Of a DNA stretch of 64,000 bases, positions 18,142-26,694 are shown in pieces. Position 1 is the first letter of the stretch. Every line of letters starts with the position of its first letter. Under the pieces are notes generated by a model, which was not told where the DNA came from, did not search any database, and saw only the letters and a program-made list of their open reading frames with translations. A program made the position numbers and the translations under genes. This stretch comes from Bacteriovorax sp. (GTDB lineage Bacteria > Bdellovibrionota > Bacteriovoracia > Bacteriovoracales > Bacteriovoracaceae): NCBI GenBank assembly GCA_014378525.1, contig JACMNL010000132.1:25577-89576 (forward strand), read 5' to 3'.

Positions 18142-19992
18142 ATGGATGATTTTGAAAAAGAAGTTAAGTTAGATTTTTTAACTGAAGCACTTCAGCTCCT
18201 TGATGATTCTGAGCAGGCATTTTTAGCACTGGAAAGTGATAAAAATAACGCTGATCTGATGAACCAGATCTTCAGACTGGCCCACAATTTAAAAGGAACT
18301 TCTCGAGCAGTAGGTTTCGGAGATGTGGCCGAGTTCACTCACGAATTTGAAAACTTGATTTTAAAATTAAAAGAAGGGCATCTGGAAATTACAGACGCCA
18401 TCGTTTCACTTTTACTTGAATGTAATGACCACGTCAGCGTGATGATTAAAATGCTGAACATGGACTTGAATGCAAGATTTGAATCGAAAGAAATTATTGA
18501 AAAAATTCTTTCTGCACTCTCAGGAAATTTAACTATGGCAGCAGCTCCTGTTGCAACAGCGGTTGAAGAAATGACGGAAGAAGAAACTATTTCTGCAGAT
18601 GATATAGCTCTACTTGCAAGCTTTGAAGCAAATTTAAATGCACCTTCGGAACCAATGACTGCAGAAGAGTCTGCTCAGAGAGCAGAGTCTTTTTTCCCGA
18701 CAGAAAAACCAGCAGTGGCAGTTGCTCCGGTAGTTGCACCGGTACATGCTGAACCAGAACAGAAAAAAGCAGCAGCTCCGGCCGCAAAAGGAAATTCAGA
18801 AGACGACAGTATCCGCGTAAGTTTATCGCGCGTAGAAATGCTCAACAACGTTGTTGGAGAGTTGGTTATTATCCAGACAGTGTTAAACCAGCACAGAGAA
18901 GAAGTTTCAAATCCACTGATGTTGAAATCGCTTTCTCAACTGGCGAAACTTTCAAAAGAAATCCAGAACATTTCCATGAGTCTTCGTATGGTTCCTCTAA
19001 AACAAACACTGCAAAAGATGCAAAGAATTGTTCGTGATACTTCAAAAGCTCTTAACAAGCAGGTCAACCTCGAGTTGATCGGTGAAGATACAGAAATTGA
19101 TAAAACAGTCCTTGAGCATTTAGCAGATCCACTGGTTCACATTGTTAGAAACGCTGTTGATCATGGGCTTGAAACAACTGAAGGAAGAATTGCTGCCGGA
19201 AAACCTGAGATTGGTACGGTCACAATTAAAGCTGCTCACGAAGGAAATAACCTAGTGATCGAAATAAGCGAAGACGGAAAAGGAATCAATCCTCAAGTCA
19301 TTCGCGGGATCGCAGTGAAAAAAGGCCTTATCTCAGAAAATGCAACAATGAGTGATGACGACATCATCAATCTTATTTTCCACCCTGGATTTTCTACGAA
19401 AGAAGCTGTCTCAGAAATTTCAGGACGCGGAGTAGGAATGGATGTTGTAAAAACCAACATCGCAAAACTATCCGGTGAAGTAAAAATCATCACTGAAATC
19501 GGGAAAGGTTCTACTTTTAAAGTTGTTCTTCCGCTTACACTTGCCATCATCGAAGCGATGGTGACAAAAATCGGCGAAGAAACTTATATCATTCCTCTTG
19601 GACAGGTTTACGAATCGCTTTCTCCTACAGCAGACCTGGTTCACCATGTGAATGGTGTGGGTGACTGTCTGAAAATTAGAGGAGACGTCATTCCATTATT
19701 TAAAATTTCCAAAGCACTTCAGAGAACGATGAAAGAGAAGCCTCTTAATGAGCAGATCGCAATTATTGTAAACACTGAAGAAAGAAGTTTTGCCGTTCTG
19801 GTTGATGACATTCTTCACCAGCAGCAGGTTGTTATTAAAAAACTTGGCGATGAAATCAAGAATCAGAAAGGTTTCATGGGAAGCACGATTTTAGGAGACG
19901 GGAAACCCGCTCTTATCCTGGACCTGGTTGAATTATTTGCAGGATCAATGAAAAAGAAAAAGACTAACTTTATCGAAGAGATGGCCGCATAG
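18142..19992 (+). CDS. cheA: Chemotaxis histidine kinase CheA
   Basis: The 616-residue kinase has an N-terminal Hpt domain with the phosphorylated His48 in LAHNLKGTSRAVG, then an Ala/Pro-rich linker (about 140-225) in place of an obvious CheY-binding P2 domain. The dimerisation domain follows, then an HATPase domain (HIVRNAVDHGLE; DGKGINP; GRGVGMDVVKTN) and a C-terminal CheW-like domain. It autophosphorylates in response to receptors and passes phosphate to CheY/CheB. It heads a five-gene operon whose members are closely spaced or overlapping. No chemoreceptor gene lies in the window. Confidence 0.97.
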   Translation: MDDFEKEVKLDFLTEALQLLDDSEQAFLALESDKNNADLMNQIFRLAHNLKGTSRAVGFGDVAEFTHEFENLILKLKEGHLEITDAIVSLLLECNDHVSVMIKMLNMDLNARFESKEIIEKILSALSGNLTMAAAPVATAVEEMTEEETISADDIALLASFEANLNAPSEPMTAEESAQRAESFFPTEKPAVAVAPVVAPVHAEPEQKKAAAPAAKGNSEDDSIRVSLSRVEMLNNVVGELVIIQTVLNQHREEVSNPLMLKSLSQLAKLSKEIQNISMSLRMVPLKQTLQKMQRIVRDTSKALNKQVNLELIGEDTEIDKTVLEHLADPLVHIVRNAVDHGLETTEGRIAAGKPEIGTVTIKAAHEGNNLVIEISEDGKGINPQVIRGIAVKKGLISENATMSDDDIINLIFHPGFSTKEAVSEISGRGVGMDVVKTNIAKLSGEVKIITEIGKGSTFKVVLPLTLAIIEAMVTKIGEETYIIPLGQVYESLSPTADLVHHVNGVGDCLKIRGDVIPLFKISKALQRTMKEKPLNEQIAIIVNTEERSFAVLVDDILHQQQVVIKKLGDEIKNQKGFMGSTILGDGKPALILDLVELFAGSMKKKKTNFIEEMAA

Positions 19993-20001
19993 GAGACCAA
20001 G

Positions 20002-20502
20002 ATGGAAAAAGACAATGTAATGAAAATGAAGAAACAATCTACAACTGAACTCAGTCGATTCATCGAATTCAGCCTGGGTTCTGAAGACTATGCCATCCCA
20101 CTTTTAATGGTGAGAGAGGTTATTTCGGTTCCGGATACAACTCCGATTCCAAAATCGCCGGCACATTTTTTAGGAATTATGAACCTGAGAGGTCAGGTAA
20201 TTTCTGTTGTCGATCTTAGAAAAAAATTAAAAGTAGAAGCACGCCAGGACAAAGAAGAAGCAGTAATCATCGTTGATATCGGTGGAATGAATATTGGTGT
20301 GGTTGTAGATTCAATCAATAAGGTTCTTGCATTTTCTTCTGAAGACGTAAGTGAAATGCCGGAAGTAGAACACCAGAACAATACTCAGTACATTTTTGGT
20401 GTTTATAAAAAAGAACACTCGCTAACGATTCTTCTTGATATCGCCAAGGTCCTGGACCTGAAAGATATGGAAGCCATCAGCGGAATGAAAAAAGCTGCAT
20501 AA
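20002..20502 (+). CDS. cheW: Chemotaxis coupling protein CheW
   Basis: A 166-residue CheW-domain protein linking receptors to CheA. Signatures: FSLGSEDYAIPLLMVREVI, the NLRGQVISVVDLRKKL core, and GVVVDSINKVL. A short charged N-terminal extension (about 18 residues) precedes the domain; a second in-frame ATG at 20020 is possible, but GGAGACC just before 20002 supports the first. It starts nine bases after cheA. Confidence 0.95.
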   Translation: MEKDNVMKMKKQSTTELSRFIEFSLGSEDYAIPLLMVREVISVPDTTPIPKSPAHFLGIMNLRGQVISVVDLRKKLKVEARQDKEEAVIIVDIGGMNIGVVVDSINKVLAFSSEDVSEMPEVEHQNNTQYIFGVYKKEHSLTILLDIAKVLDLKDMEAISGMKKAA

Positions 20503-20544
20503 CTTTTTGACTTGTTAATTGTTGGGTTACTTTAGAGGTGTCAG

Positions 20545-22395
20545 ATGAGTCAGGCAGTTGCTGGTAGTATCAGTAAAGAATTTATTTCTTTAATTGATAA
20601 GGTTTCTAGTGTCGTCCATAAAATTTCAGGAAACCGCCTTGGTGAAAAACAGGCGTACATGGTTGAGACGCGTGTAAAAAAGCGTATGATGGAACTGGGA
20701 CTTAAAACTCCTGATGAATACATGAAATATATCGATGCTCACTTCGATCATGAATCCTATATACTGGTTGGTCTGATTACCACACACCATACTTTTTTCT
20801 TCAGAGAGTTTCCACATTTTGAAATATTAAAAAACAAACTTCCGGAGCTTGTGGCCCACGTAAAAAAGCGCGGCGATAAAACTTTAAGTGTATGGTCAGC
20901 TGCGTGTTCAAAGGGACATGAAGTTTACTCACTGGCCATGTTTTTAGATTTCCATATGTCACAAATTGATCCGACAATCTCTTTTAAAATTCTTGGAACT
21001 GATATCGACGGCGAGTCTGTTAAGATTGCAGGAAACGGTGTTTATCATCACAATGAAATCAAAGAAATACCTATGAACTTCATGGGAGACAACTGGACCA
21101 AAGGGACAGGCGATATCGCCATGTACGCCAAAGTCAAAACAAAATTAAAATCAAAATGTGAATTCAGACCAGGCAATCTTTTAAAAGTAAGTGAAGCAGT
21201 AAAAAATGAAAAATTTGACGTTATCTTTTGCAGAAATGTTTTTATTTATTTTGAAACTCACCAGGTAGAATCGATCTCCAAAGATTTAATAAATAGACTT
21301 CAACCACATGGAATTTATTTTTCTGGAATTTCTGAGCCATTATCAGGAATGAAACTTGATATTTCTTCGATCGGGCCCTCTGCTTATGTTCACAAGAGTG
21401 CAGTACCTGCAACACCAGCACCAGTTGGAAACGTTATTCCAATGCGAGCGTCGGTAAGTTTCCAGCCGCAAATCTTAAAAGTAATGTGCGTGGACGACTC
21501 ACCAAGTATATTAACACTACTTAAAAAAGTTCTTACTCCGGAACACGGATTTGAAATCGTTGCGACTGCCGTCAATGGTAAAGATGCAATGGAAAAATTA
21601 AAAACTGTAAAAGTAGATTTAATGACTCTCGATATTCACATGCCGGAAATGGATGGTGTGACTTATCTGGAGAAAAATCACAATAAATCACATCCTCCGG
21701 TTATGATCATTTCATCTGCCTCGAGAGCAGACTCTGATACAGCAATGAAAGCGTTTAAGTTCGGGGCAAGTGACTATGTTGAAAAACCAGCACTGGCAAA
21801 TCTTGAAGAGCGTGGAGAAGAGATCAGAACAAAACTTAGATCAATTGCAGGAAGTGCGCAAAGAAGTACTGTGGTTTCTTCTTTTGATAAAGAGAACCAG
21901 AAAACTTTCCTGATCACAAATCCGGAAAAGAAAATGAGACTGATCCTGGGCTCATTGTCAGATCTTCCGGTGTTCAAAGCTTTCTTTCATGACATGGATA
22001 ACTCACAGCCACCTACACTGATCTTCTTTGAAGGATCAGGGGAAATTCTTGAAGGCATCGTTAGAGAGCACCAGAGAGATTTTAAGAAGACAGTGGTTTT
22101 TTTTGACAGCATGGAAACAAAACTTGAAGCGAACAAAATTTATTTTGTAGACTTCAAAAAATATTTCTCACAAATTCACTTGAAGTATCAGACATGCCCG
22201 ACTTCAATTCTGTCCTATGGAAATACATCTGCGCATGCAGCAAAGGCCGTGAAAGACTGGAAAAATTGCGAATTATTACTGGAAGACCTGGGAGAAAAAG
22301 CGAATCCGAAACACCCGTTGAAAATGTACGCACAGGACGTCGTTCCTGCGACAAGTTTTCCTTATATGTCATGCCGCTACCTGAGTACGAAGTAG
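20545..22395 (+). CDS. cheR: CheR methyltransferase fused to a receiver domain and a degenerate CheB domain
   Basis: Residues 1-280 form a CheR chemoreceptor methyltransferase: TTHHTFFFRE, WSAACSKGHEVYSLAM (SAM site), ILGTDIDGESV and FDVIFCRNVFIYF. Residues about 310-430 are a CheB-type receiver with phosphoacceptor Asp363 (LDIHMPEMDG) and a YVEKP lysine. The remaining 160 residues follow CheB methylesterase in length and pattern but lack the catalytic residues: the GSSTGG loop is GSLSDLP (Leu471 in place of Ser), QH becomes FE (Glu496), and the GMGKDG Asp is gone. The reading frame is intact, so this looks like an evolved pseudo-enzyme and not a frameshift. Confidence 0.9.
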   Translation: MSQAVAGSISKEFISLIDKVSSVVHKISGNRLGEKQAYMVETRVKKRMMELGLKTPDEYMKYIDAHFDHESYILVGLITTHHTFFFREFPHFEILKNKLPELVAHVKKRGDKTLSVWSAACSKGHEVYSLAMFLDFHMSQIDPTISFKILGTDIDGESVKIAGNGVYHHNEIKEIPMNFMGDNWTKGTGDIAMYAKVKTKLKSKCEFRPGNLLKVSEAVKNEKFDVIFCRNVFIYFETHQVESISKDLINRLQPHGIYFSGISEPLSGMKLDISSIGPSAYVHKSAVPATPAPVGNVIPMRASVSFQPQILKVMCVDDSPSILTLLKKVLTPEHGFEIVATAVNGKDAMEKLKTVKVDLMTLDIHMPEMDGVTYLEKNHNKSHPPVMIISSASRADSDTAMKAFKFGASDYVEKPALANLEERGEEIRTKLRSIAGSAQRSTVVSSFDKENQKTFLITNPEKKMRLILGSLSDLPVFKAFFHDMDNSQPPTLIFFEGSGEILEGIVREHQRDFKKTVVFFDSMETKLEANKIYFVDFKKYFSQIHLKYQTCPTSILSYGNTSAHAAKAVKDWKNCELLLEDLGEKANPKHPLKMYAQDVVPATSFPYMSCRYLSTK

Positions 22396-22402
22396 GATTG
22401 TA

Positions 22403-23863
22403 ATGAAAAAATTGCTGCCGCAGAAAATTCAGACAAAACGTGAAGGCGGAGAGTTCCTGACGAGTCTCATTCCAGGAGACGCTTTTATTTCTTTTCACCA
22501 TTCTAATGGTGAATGCATGGCCGTATATTTTAAAAAGTTTGACCTGATTCCGGTGAATTTTGAAAAACTAAATGAATCGGTGAAAGAGTATTTTTCAGGA
22601 GAGTTCAGCAAAATAGAAATGAAAGTGATTGCAGTTACAAAGTCACTTGATATTATAAGCGATTTTTTCACGCCTAAAAAATTCCAGTCGATTAAAAAAA
22701 TCGAAAAAAATGGTCAGGTTGAAGTTTGTTTTCTACCTGAGATTAACAAAGTCAGGGTTTCAATTGTGCCATCTGTGGTAGAAGAAAAACCTCGAGTTGC
22801 TCCAAAAGTTATGCCGACTAAATTTAAAGTTTTAGTTGTCGATGATTCAAAAACCATCAGGACAATTTTATCGCGTATCTTTTCAAGTGATCCGATGTTT
22901 GAAGTTTGCGCCATGGCCGAAAGACCCTCTGAAGTTGAAGCACTGATTTTAAAACACAAACCGGATGTTATCACTCTCGATATTCACATGCCGGAAATGG
23001 ATGGTGTGACGTTGTTAAAAACAATCATCACTCCGAAGTATCACATTCCAACGGTGATGATTTCAAGTATCAGTATGGCCGAAGGGCCGCTGGTTTTAGA
23101 CGCCCTGGAAAACGGTGCTGTCGATTATATCCAGAAGCCCGAGATGTCGGAGATTGAAAAGGTCACACCTTTCATCCTGGAAAAAGTCAGAACAGCTGCA
23201 ATGGCCAACACGAACAAAAGAACTTCGCGTGAAAGACCCGCAAGCATCCAGACCAAAGAAAAATGTAATATGGACTCACTGATTGTTTTAGGTTCATCAA
23301 CAGGTGGAACTGAAGCGATAAGAGATATTCTTACGGCCATGCCGGACCAGATTCCGCCGATGCTGATCGTTCAGCATATACCTGCAGTTTTTTCGCTGGC
23401 ATTTGCCAAAAGAATGAACGACCTCTGTCCGTTTGAAGTAAAAGAAGCGGAAGACGGTGATGAAGTAAAAATCAACCGCGTGCTCATCGCTCCCGGTGGA
23501 ATGCAGATGAAGATGGTCCACAAGGCCGGAAAAACGTATGTTGAAATCAACGACGATGAACCTGTAAACAGATTCAAGCCGTCAGTGGATTATATGTTCT
23601 TAACTGTCGCTAAAAGTCTTTACACGCATACCGTTGCCGTTATTTTAACCGGGATGGGAAAAGACGGTGCGAAGGGAATGCTGGAGCTTCGTAATCATGG
23701 CGTGAGAACAATCGCTCAGGACGAAGAGACATCAGTTGTTTTTGGTATGCCGAAAGAAGCAATAAACATCGGTGCTGCAGAATTTGTTGAACCACTTTTA
23801 GGTATCGCCGAAAGAATCACTATATTAACAAATCAAAAAAAAAGTAGAAAGGAAGTTTCATGA
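22403..23863 (+). CDS. cheB: Protein-glutamate methylesterase CheB with an extra N-terminal domain
   Basis: The 486-residue protein has three parts. Residues 145-265 are a receiver with Asp193 (LDIHMPEMDG). Residues 290-480 are a complete CheB esterase with Ser299 (GSSTGG), His325 (VQHIP) and Asp421 (GMGKDGAKG), which demethylates receptors. Residues 1-140 are an additional domain that faintly follows the outline of CheD (TSLIPGDAFISF, then EVCFLPEINKVRVSI near its end) but lacks CheD's catalytic Cys/His; that resemblance is tentative. It starts seven bases after the fused cheR and overlaps the next gene by four bases. Confidence 0.93.
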   Translation: MKKLLPQKIQTKREGGEFLTSLIPGDAFISFHHSNGECMAVYFKKFDLIPVNFEKLNESVKEYFSGEFSKIEMKVIAVTKSLDIISDFFTPKKFQSIKKIEKNGQVEVCFLPEINKVRVSIVPSVVEEKPRVAPKVMPTKFKVLVVDDSKTIRTILSRIFSSDPMFEVCAMAERPSEVEALILKHKPDVITLDIHMPEMDGVTLLKTIITPKYHIPTVMISSISMAEGPLVLDALENGAVDYIQKPEMSEIEKVTPFILEKVRTAAMANTNKRTSRERPASIQTKEKCNMDSLIVLGSSTGGTEAIRDILTAMPDQIPPMLIVQHIPAVFSLAFAKRMNDLCPFEVKEAEDGDEVKINRVLIAPGGMQMKMVHKAGKTYVEINDDEPVNRFKPSVDYMFLTVAKSLYTHTVAVILTGMGKDGAKGMLELRNHGVRTIAQDEETSVVFGMPKEAINIGAAEFVEPLLGIAERITILTNQKKSRKEVS

Positions 23864-24261
23864 AAAAAGTTCTAATTGTTGAAGATGAAAAAGATATACG
23901 TGAAATACTTGATGAGGTTTTCAGAAAAGATCTGGGCTTCACACATGTGACATTTGCTACGGATGGTCTAGAAGGATACACCGAAGCCTATCTCCAGAAA
24001 TTTGATCTGATCTGTACAGATCATGCTATGCCTTATTGCAAAGGCAGCGACATGGTTTTTGGCATTAGAAATAAAACCGGAATAAATCAACATACTCCTA
24101 TCATCATGGTTTCCGCTCTTATCTCTGAATTTGCTGACAAGATGGAAAATATGGAGAGCACCTATTTCATTGAAAAACCTATCGATTTTTCACGCCTTAG
24201 TCGCTACGTTAAGATGGCAATGATGAATTCAAAAAATAGAACTGATTCAGACGCTGCTTAG
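23860..24261 (+). CDS. Single-domain response regulator (CheY-like)
   Basis: A 133-residue stand-alone receiver: VLIVEDEKDIREIL (acidic pocket), phosphoacceptor Asp54 in LICTDHAMP, a Ser/Thr-type switch at IIMVSAL and the FIEKP lysine. Its place at the end of the che operon, with an ATGA overlap with cheB, suggests it is the output of CheA, acting either on a motor switch or as a phosphate sink. The loop after Asp54 (HAMPYCKGSD) departs from the usual M-P-x-M-D/N-G, so binding to a standard FliM is uncertain. Confidence 0.88.
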   Translation: MKKVLIVEDEKDIREILDEVFRKDLGFTHVTFATDGLEGYTEAYLQKFDLICTDHAMPYCKGSDMVFGIRNKTGINQHTPIIMVSALISEFADKMENMESTYFIEKPIDFSRLSRYVKMAMMNSKNRTDSDAA

Positions 24262-24301
24262 TTAGCTTCATTCCATTTCAGAATATTTGCTTCAAAAAAG
24301 A

Positions 24302-24315
24302 TTACAAGTTTGTAA
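24302..24315. promoter_or_regulatory. Palindrome, possible operator
   Basis: TTACAA-GT-TTGTAA, perfect six-base arms, in the gap before the four-repeat membrane protein gene. It could bind a dimeric regulator; no partner is identified. Confidence 0.3.
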
Positions 24316-24392
24316 CGAAAAGTATTTCAGTTGCTAAGTCTATCGCTCAAAAGCAAAATCGGTTGATAATTAATGCTGCAAGGAAGGTCTTT

Positions 24393-25163
24393 ATGAACAA
24401 TGATAATGCTATCATCAACCGTGTTCCTCATATTATTCTGCTGTACTGGATCATTAAAATTGCATCTACTACATTAGGTGAAACCGGCGCCGATATGTTC
24501 TCCATGACTTTCAATATCGGTTACGGTTATACAATCGTCATCTTTATGGCCTTATTTCTTGTTTCACTCGGTGTAAAACTAGCGATGAAAAGATATGAAA
24601 CTATTTCATATTGGTTTCTTTTTACGATGACTGCAATTGTTGGCACAGCTATCTCAGATTATATCGACCGCACTTTAAAAATGGGGTATGCGGCCGGATC
24701 TGCATTATTGTTGACACTACTTTTAGTTGTTTTAGGTGTTTGGTATAAAACTGAAAAATCAATTGATGTGGAAAAAATCACAACTACACGGGCCGAACTT
24801 TTTTACTGGATGGCCTTTCTTGTGGCCAACACTCTTGGTACTGCGGCCGGAGATTATCTTTCAGACAATCTGGAAATGGGTTTCATGTTCAGTGCCGCTT
24901 TGATTGCTGTCGTTCTTGTCATCACTGCTTTATTGCATTTTTATACAAAGATGTCCGGCATTCTGCTTTTCTGGATTGCTTTCGTATTAACCAGACCGTT
25001 TGGTGCAACTTTCGGAGACCTGCTTACAAAGACTCACGAAAAAGGCGGACTGGATCTTGGAACAATTGGCTCATCAATTTTCTTTGCCATCGTTCTTGTC
25101 ATTGCTCTACTTAGAGAAATTCATGTAGAAAAATCCAAAGTTGTAAAAGATTTTGCTCTCTAA
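24393..25163 (+). CDS. Multi-span membrane protein with four internal repeats (COG4705 type)
   Basis: A 256-residue inner-membrane protein with about eight spans. Four related units each contain an aromatic/tryptophan helix start and a (T/A)xGxxxGD(x)L/M element: ASTTLGETGADMFS, GTAISDYIDRTLKMG, NTLGTAAGDYLSDNLEMG and RPFGATFGDLLTKTHEKGG. This pattern belongs to an uncharacterised membrane-anchored family. Function is unknown. I start at 24393 because AGGAAGG lies five bases upstream; an in-frame ATG at 24363 has no site. The gene stands apart from the che operon by 131 bases. Confidence 0.85.
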   Translation: MNNDNAIINRVPHIILLYWIIKIASTTLGETGADMFSMTFNIGYGYTIVIFMALFLVSLGVKLAMKRYETISYWFLFTMTAIVGTAISDYIDRTLKMGYAAGSALLLTLLLVVLGVWYKTEKSIDVEKITTTRAELFYWMAFLVANTLGTAAGDYLSDNLEMGFMFSAALIAVVLVITALLHFYTKMSGILLFWIAFVLTRPFGATFGDLLTKTHEKGGLDLGTIGSSIFFAIVLVIALLREIHVEKSKVVKDFAL

Positions 25164-25175
25164 ATAAATACTTTC

Positions 25176-25211
25176 ATAAAACGTAAGGGCCACTGGTCAC
25201 TTACGTTTTAT
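25176..25211. terminator. Bidirectional terminator overlapping a gene end
   Basis: A 12-base-pair stem (25176-25187 with 25200-25211, ATAAAACGTAAG and its complement). The right arm is made of the last sense codons and stop of the convergent outer-membrane gene. Confidence 0.75.
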
Positions 25212-26210
25212 GTTTTTAAAGATATTACTCGAATCATCCCCACCAGATTTTCCACCGAACACATATCGAATAGAAACCCCATATCTCATTCCATCTTTAG
25301 TTTCCGAACCGGGATTGTAGGTTGTATAATTGGCCTCAGCCCCAACGATAATATGTTTACTTAGATTAACATTGTATCCAAGACCGACTCTCTTCAAAGT
25401 CTGGGGAATTAAAGTAGCGTCCATAGAAAGCTGGCCCGGACCCATTTTACGAGAGAGACCAGCAGAGATTGCGAAATGGGAGTCTCGATAATCCGGATTA
25501 TTGTCAAAATGTATATTTTCATTCCAGAAAGTCCATTTGCCATCTTTGGATTTAACGATAATTCCAATGTCCTGTCTGTTTTCTACACCCAGTTCTGGAT
25601 TGTCACCATTTCCTAAATGCATAGCTGACGCCTTTATTTGAATTTGCTCTGATACATCTTTGCTAAAGCGAACCGCATAACCGTCAATGGTCCCAATTCG
25701 TAAATCTCCATCCTTTGTTTCAAAAACAGATGCTTCCATTTTATCGAACAATTGAAAATTTGTATCTAGAGCAACTGTAAAGCCTACGACTTCATTATGT
25801 ACTCCAAGTTCGTGCACTGGACTCTCTTTCGGAATAGGCATTAATGTATTGTCGAATCCATATGCGATTTCCTGTTTACCGATGACAATCGCAACAGGTT
25901 TGCCACCAATGTTTTTAATTTCGATATGTGCTGCTTTTATAAAATCTTCAAAATTAAAATTTTGCGGAAGTGGAGCACCATCCAGGATTAAATCGCGATC
26001 AAGTTTTAATTTAATCGATGCTTTTATATTTTCAGATAACTGATCAGTGAGCAGAATTTCGGCCTGATCTAATCGAACGTTTTCAGTGTCCGGCCCGGTT
26101 GTTGTGAGACCCTCAAAAGGAATATTTCCGTCCCATGTGTATTTGGGTTCTGGTTCTGCAAAGGCAGAAAAAGAAGAGGCCAGAAGTAAGCTTAGAATTA
26201 ATAATTTCAT
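25197..26210 (-). CDS. Outer-membrane beta-barrel protein (porin-like)
   Basis: The 337-residue protein starts with a signal peptide (MKLLILSLLLASSFSAFA) and continues with alternating hydrophobic/polar strands typical of a barrel, for example AHIEIKNIGGKPVAIVIGKQ and YGVSIRYVFGG. An unusual feature is that the last barrel-like strand (YVFGG) is followed by a basic, non-aromatic 18-residue tail. It resembles porin-type or siderophore-porin proteins in outline only; the solute is unknown. It is divergent from the ABC importer locus, and the two may be functionally linked. Confidence 0.7.
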   Translation of the reverse strand: MKLLILSLLLASSFSAFAEPEPKYTWDGNIPFEGLTTTGPDTENVRLDQAEILLTDQLSENIKASIKLKLDRDLILDGAPLPQNFNFEDFIKAAHIEIKNIGGKPVAIVIGKQEIAYGFDNTLMPIPKESPVHELGVHNEVVGFTVALDTNFQLFDKMEASVFETKDGDLRIGTIDGYAVRFSKDVSEQIQIKASAMHLGNGDNPELGVENRQDIGIIVKSKDGKWTFWNENIHFDNNPDYRDSHFAISAGLSRKMGPGQLSMDATLIPQTLKRVGLGYNVNLSKHIIVGAEANYTTYNPGSETKDGMRYGVSIRYVFGGKSGGDDSSNIFKNIKRK

Positions 26211-26573
26211 AACAACTCCGAAATCTAGTTTAAAAGATATATCGAAGTTTATTTGAAACTAGATTTCCGCATTTGATTTGCGAAAAATATTCACTGGTTC
26301 TGTCTAAAATTTAGTCAGTTTTTTATTGTAAATAGCAGATCTTTCGTGCGAAATGGATTATTACAATTAAGTAATGAAGTTAGTGATTAGTAAACAATCC
26401 AGTCCCGGCCATTGTGATAACAATAAAAATTAAAATAGTTTAAGAATAAATGACCAGATGGACTCAGCGATAGGATTAATTATTTTTAATATTTTTTTAC
26501 TTGCCTTCCGAATTTATAGTTTTATATTCCCAGATATATTAAAAGTTAAATACCAACCAATCAGGAGAAAAAG

Positions 26574-26639
26574 ATGGACGAGCACCCCACAAGCACTTTT
26601 TATTTTCCTGAGAAGTGTAATCCTGTTTTTATATTCTAA
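26574..26639 (+). CDS. Possible 21-residue leader peptide
   Basis: An ATG at 26574 lies five bases after a strong AGGAGA (26563-26568). The frame encodes MDEHPTSTFYFPEKCNPVFIF and stops at 26639, 55 bases before the ABC permease start. It contains four phenylalanines and three prolines. With the inverted repeat that follows, it could act as a regulatory leader, but it might also be the remnant of a lost gene. No family is recognised. Confidence 0.35.
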   Translation: MDEHPTSTFYFPEKCNPVFIF

Positions 26640-26648
26640 AAATCGTTT

Positions 26649-26689
26649 AATCTCTCAGGTTTTTCTATCATGAAAACACTTATGAGATT
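26649..26689 (+). promoter_or_regulatory. Two-part inverted repeat just before the ABC permease start
   Basis: AATCTC (26649-26654) pairs with GAGATT (26684-26689), enclosing a smaller TTTTC/GAAAA pairing. The outer arm holds the GAG that lies near the permease ATG at 26695, so folding could affect translation. Confidence 0.3.
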
Positions 26690-26694
26690 GAGTT

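Larger units (their letters stand above)
26211..26694. other. Intergenic region between the barrel gene and the ABC importer
   Basis: AT-rich gap of about 480 bases with room for divergent promoters. It contains a 21-codon open frame with a strong ribosome site and an inverted repeat just before the permease start, both listed separately. The longer open frame at 26458-26673 lacks a ribosome site and looks random. Nothing else is evident. Confidence 0.6.

Noticed and set aside
20545..22395. Frameshift or broken CheB as an explanation of the fused cheR tail
   Set aside because: The frame is open to the end, codon use is normal, and the intact cheB follows with its own start and ribosome site.
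26458..26673. Open frame of 71 codons in the gap before the ABC permease
   Set aside because: No ribosome site, hydrophobic and basic random-looking sequence, and it overlaps the better-supported short frame in another register.
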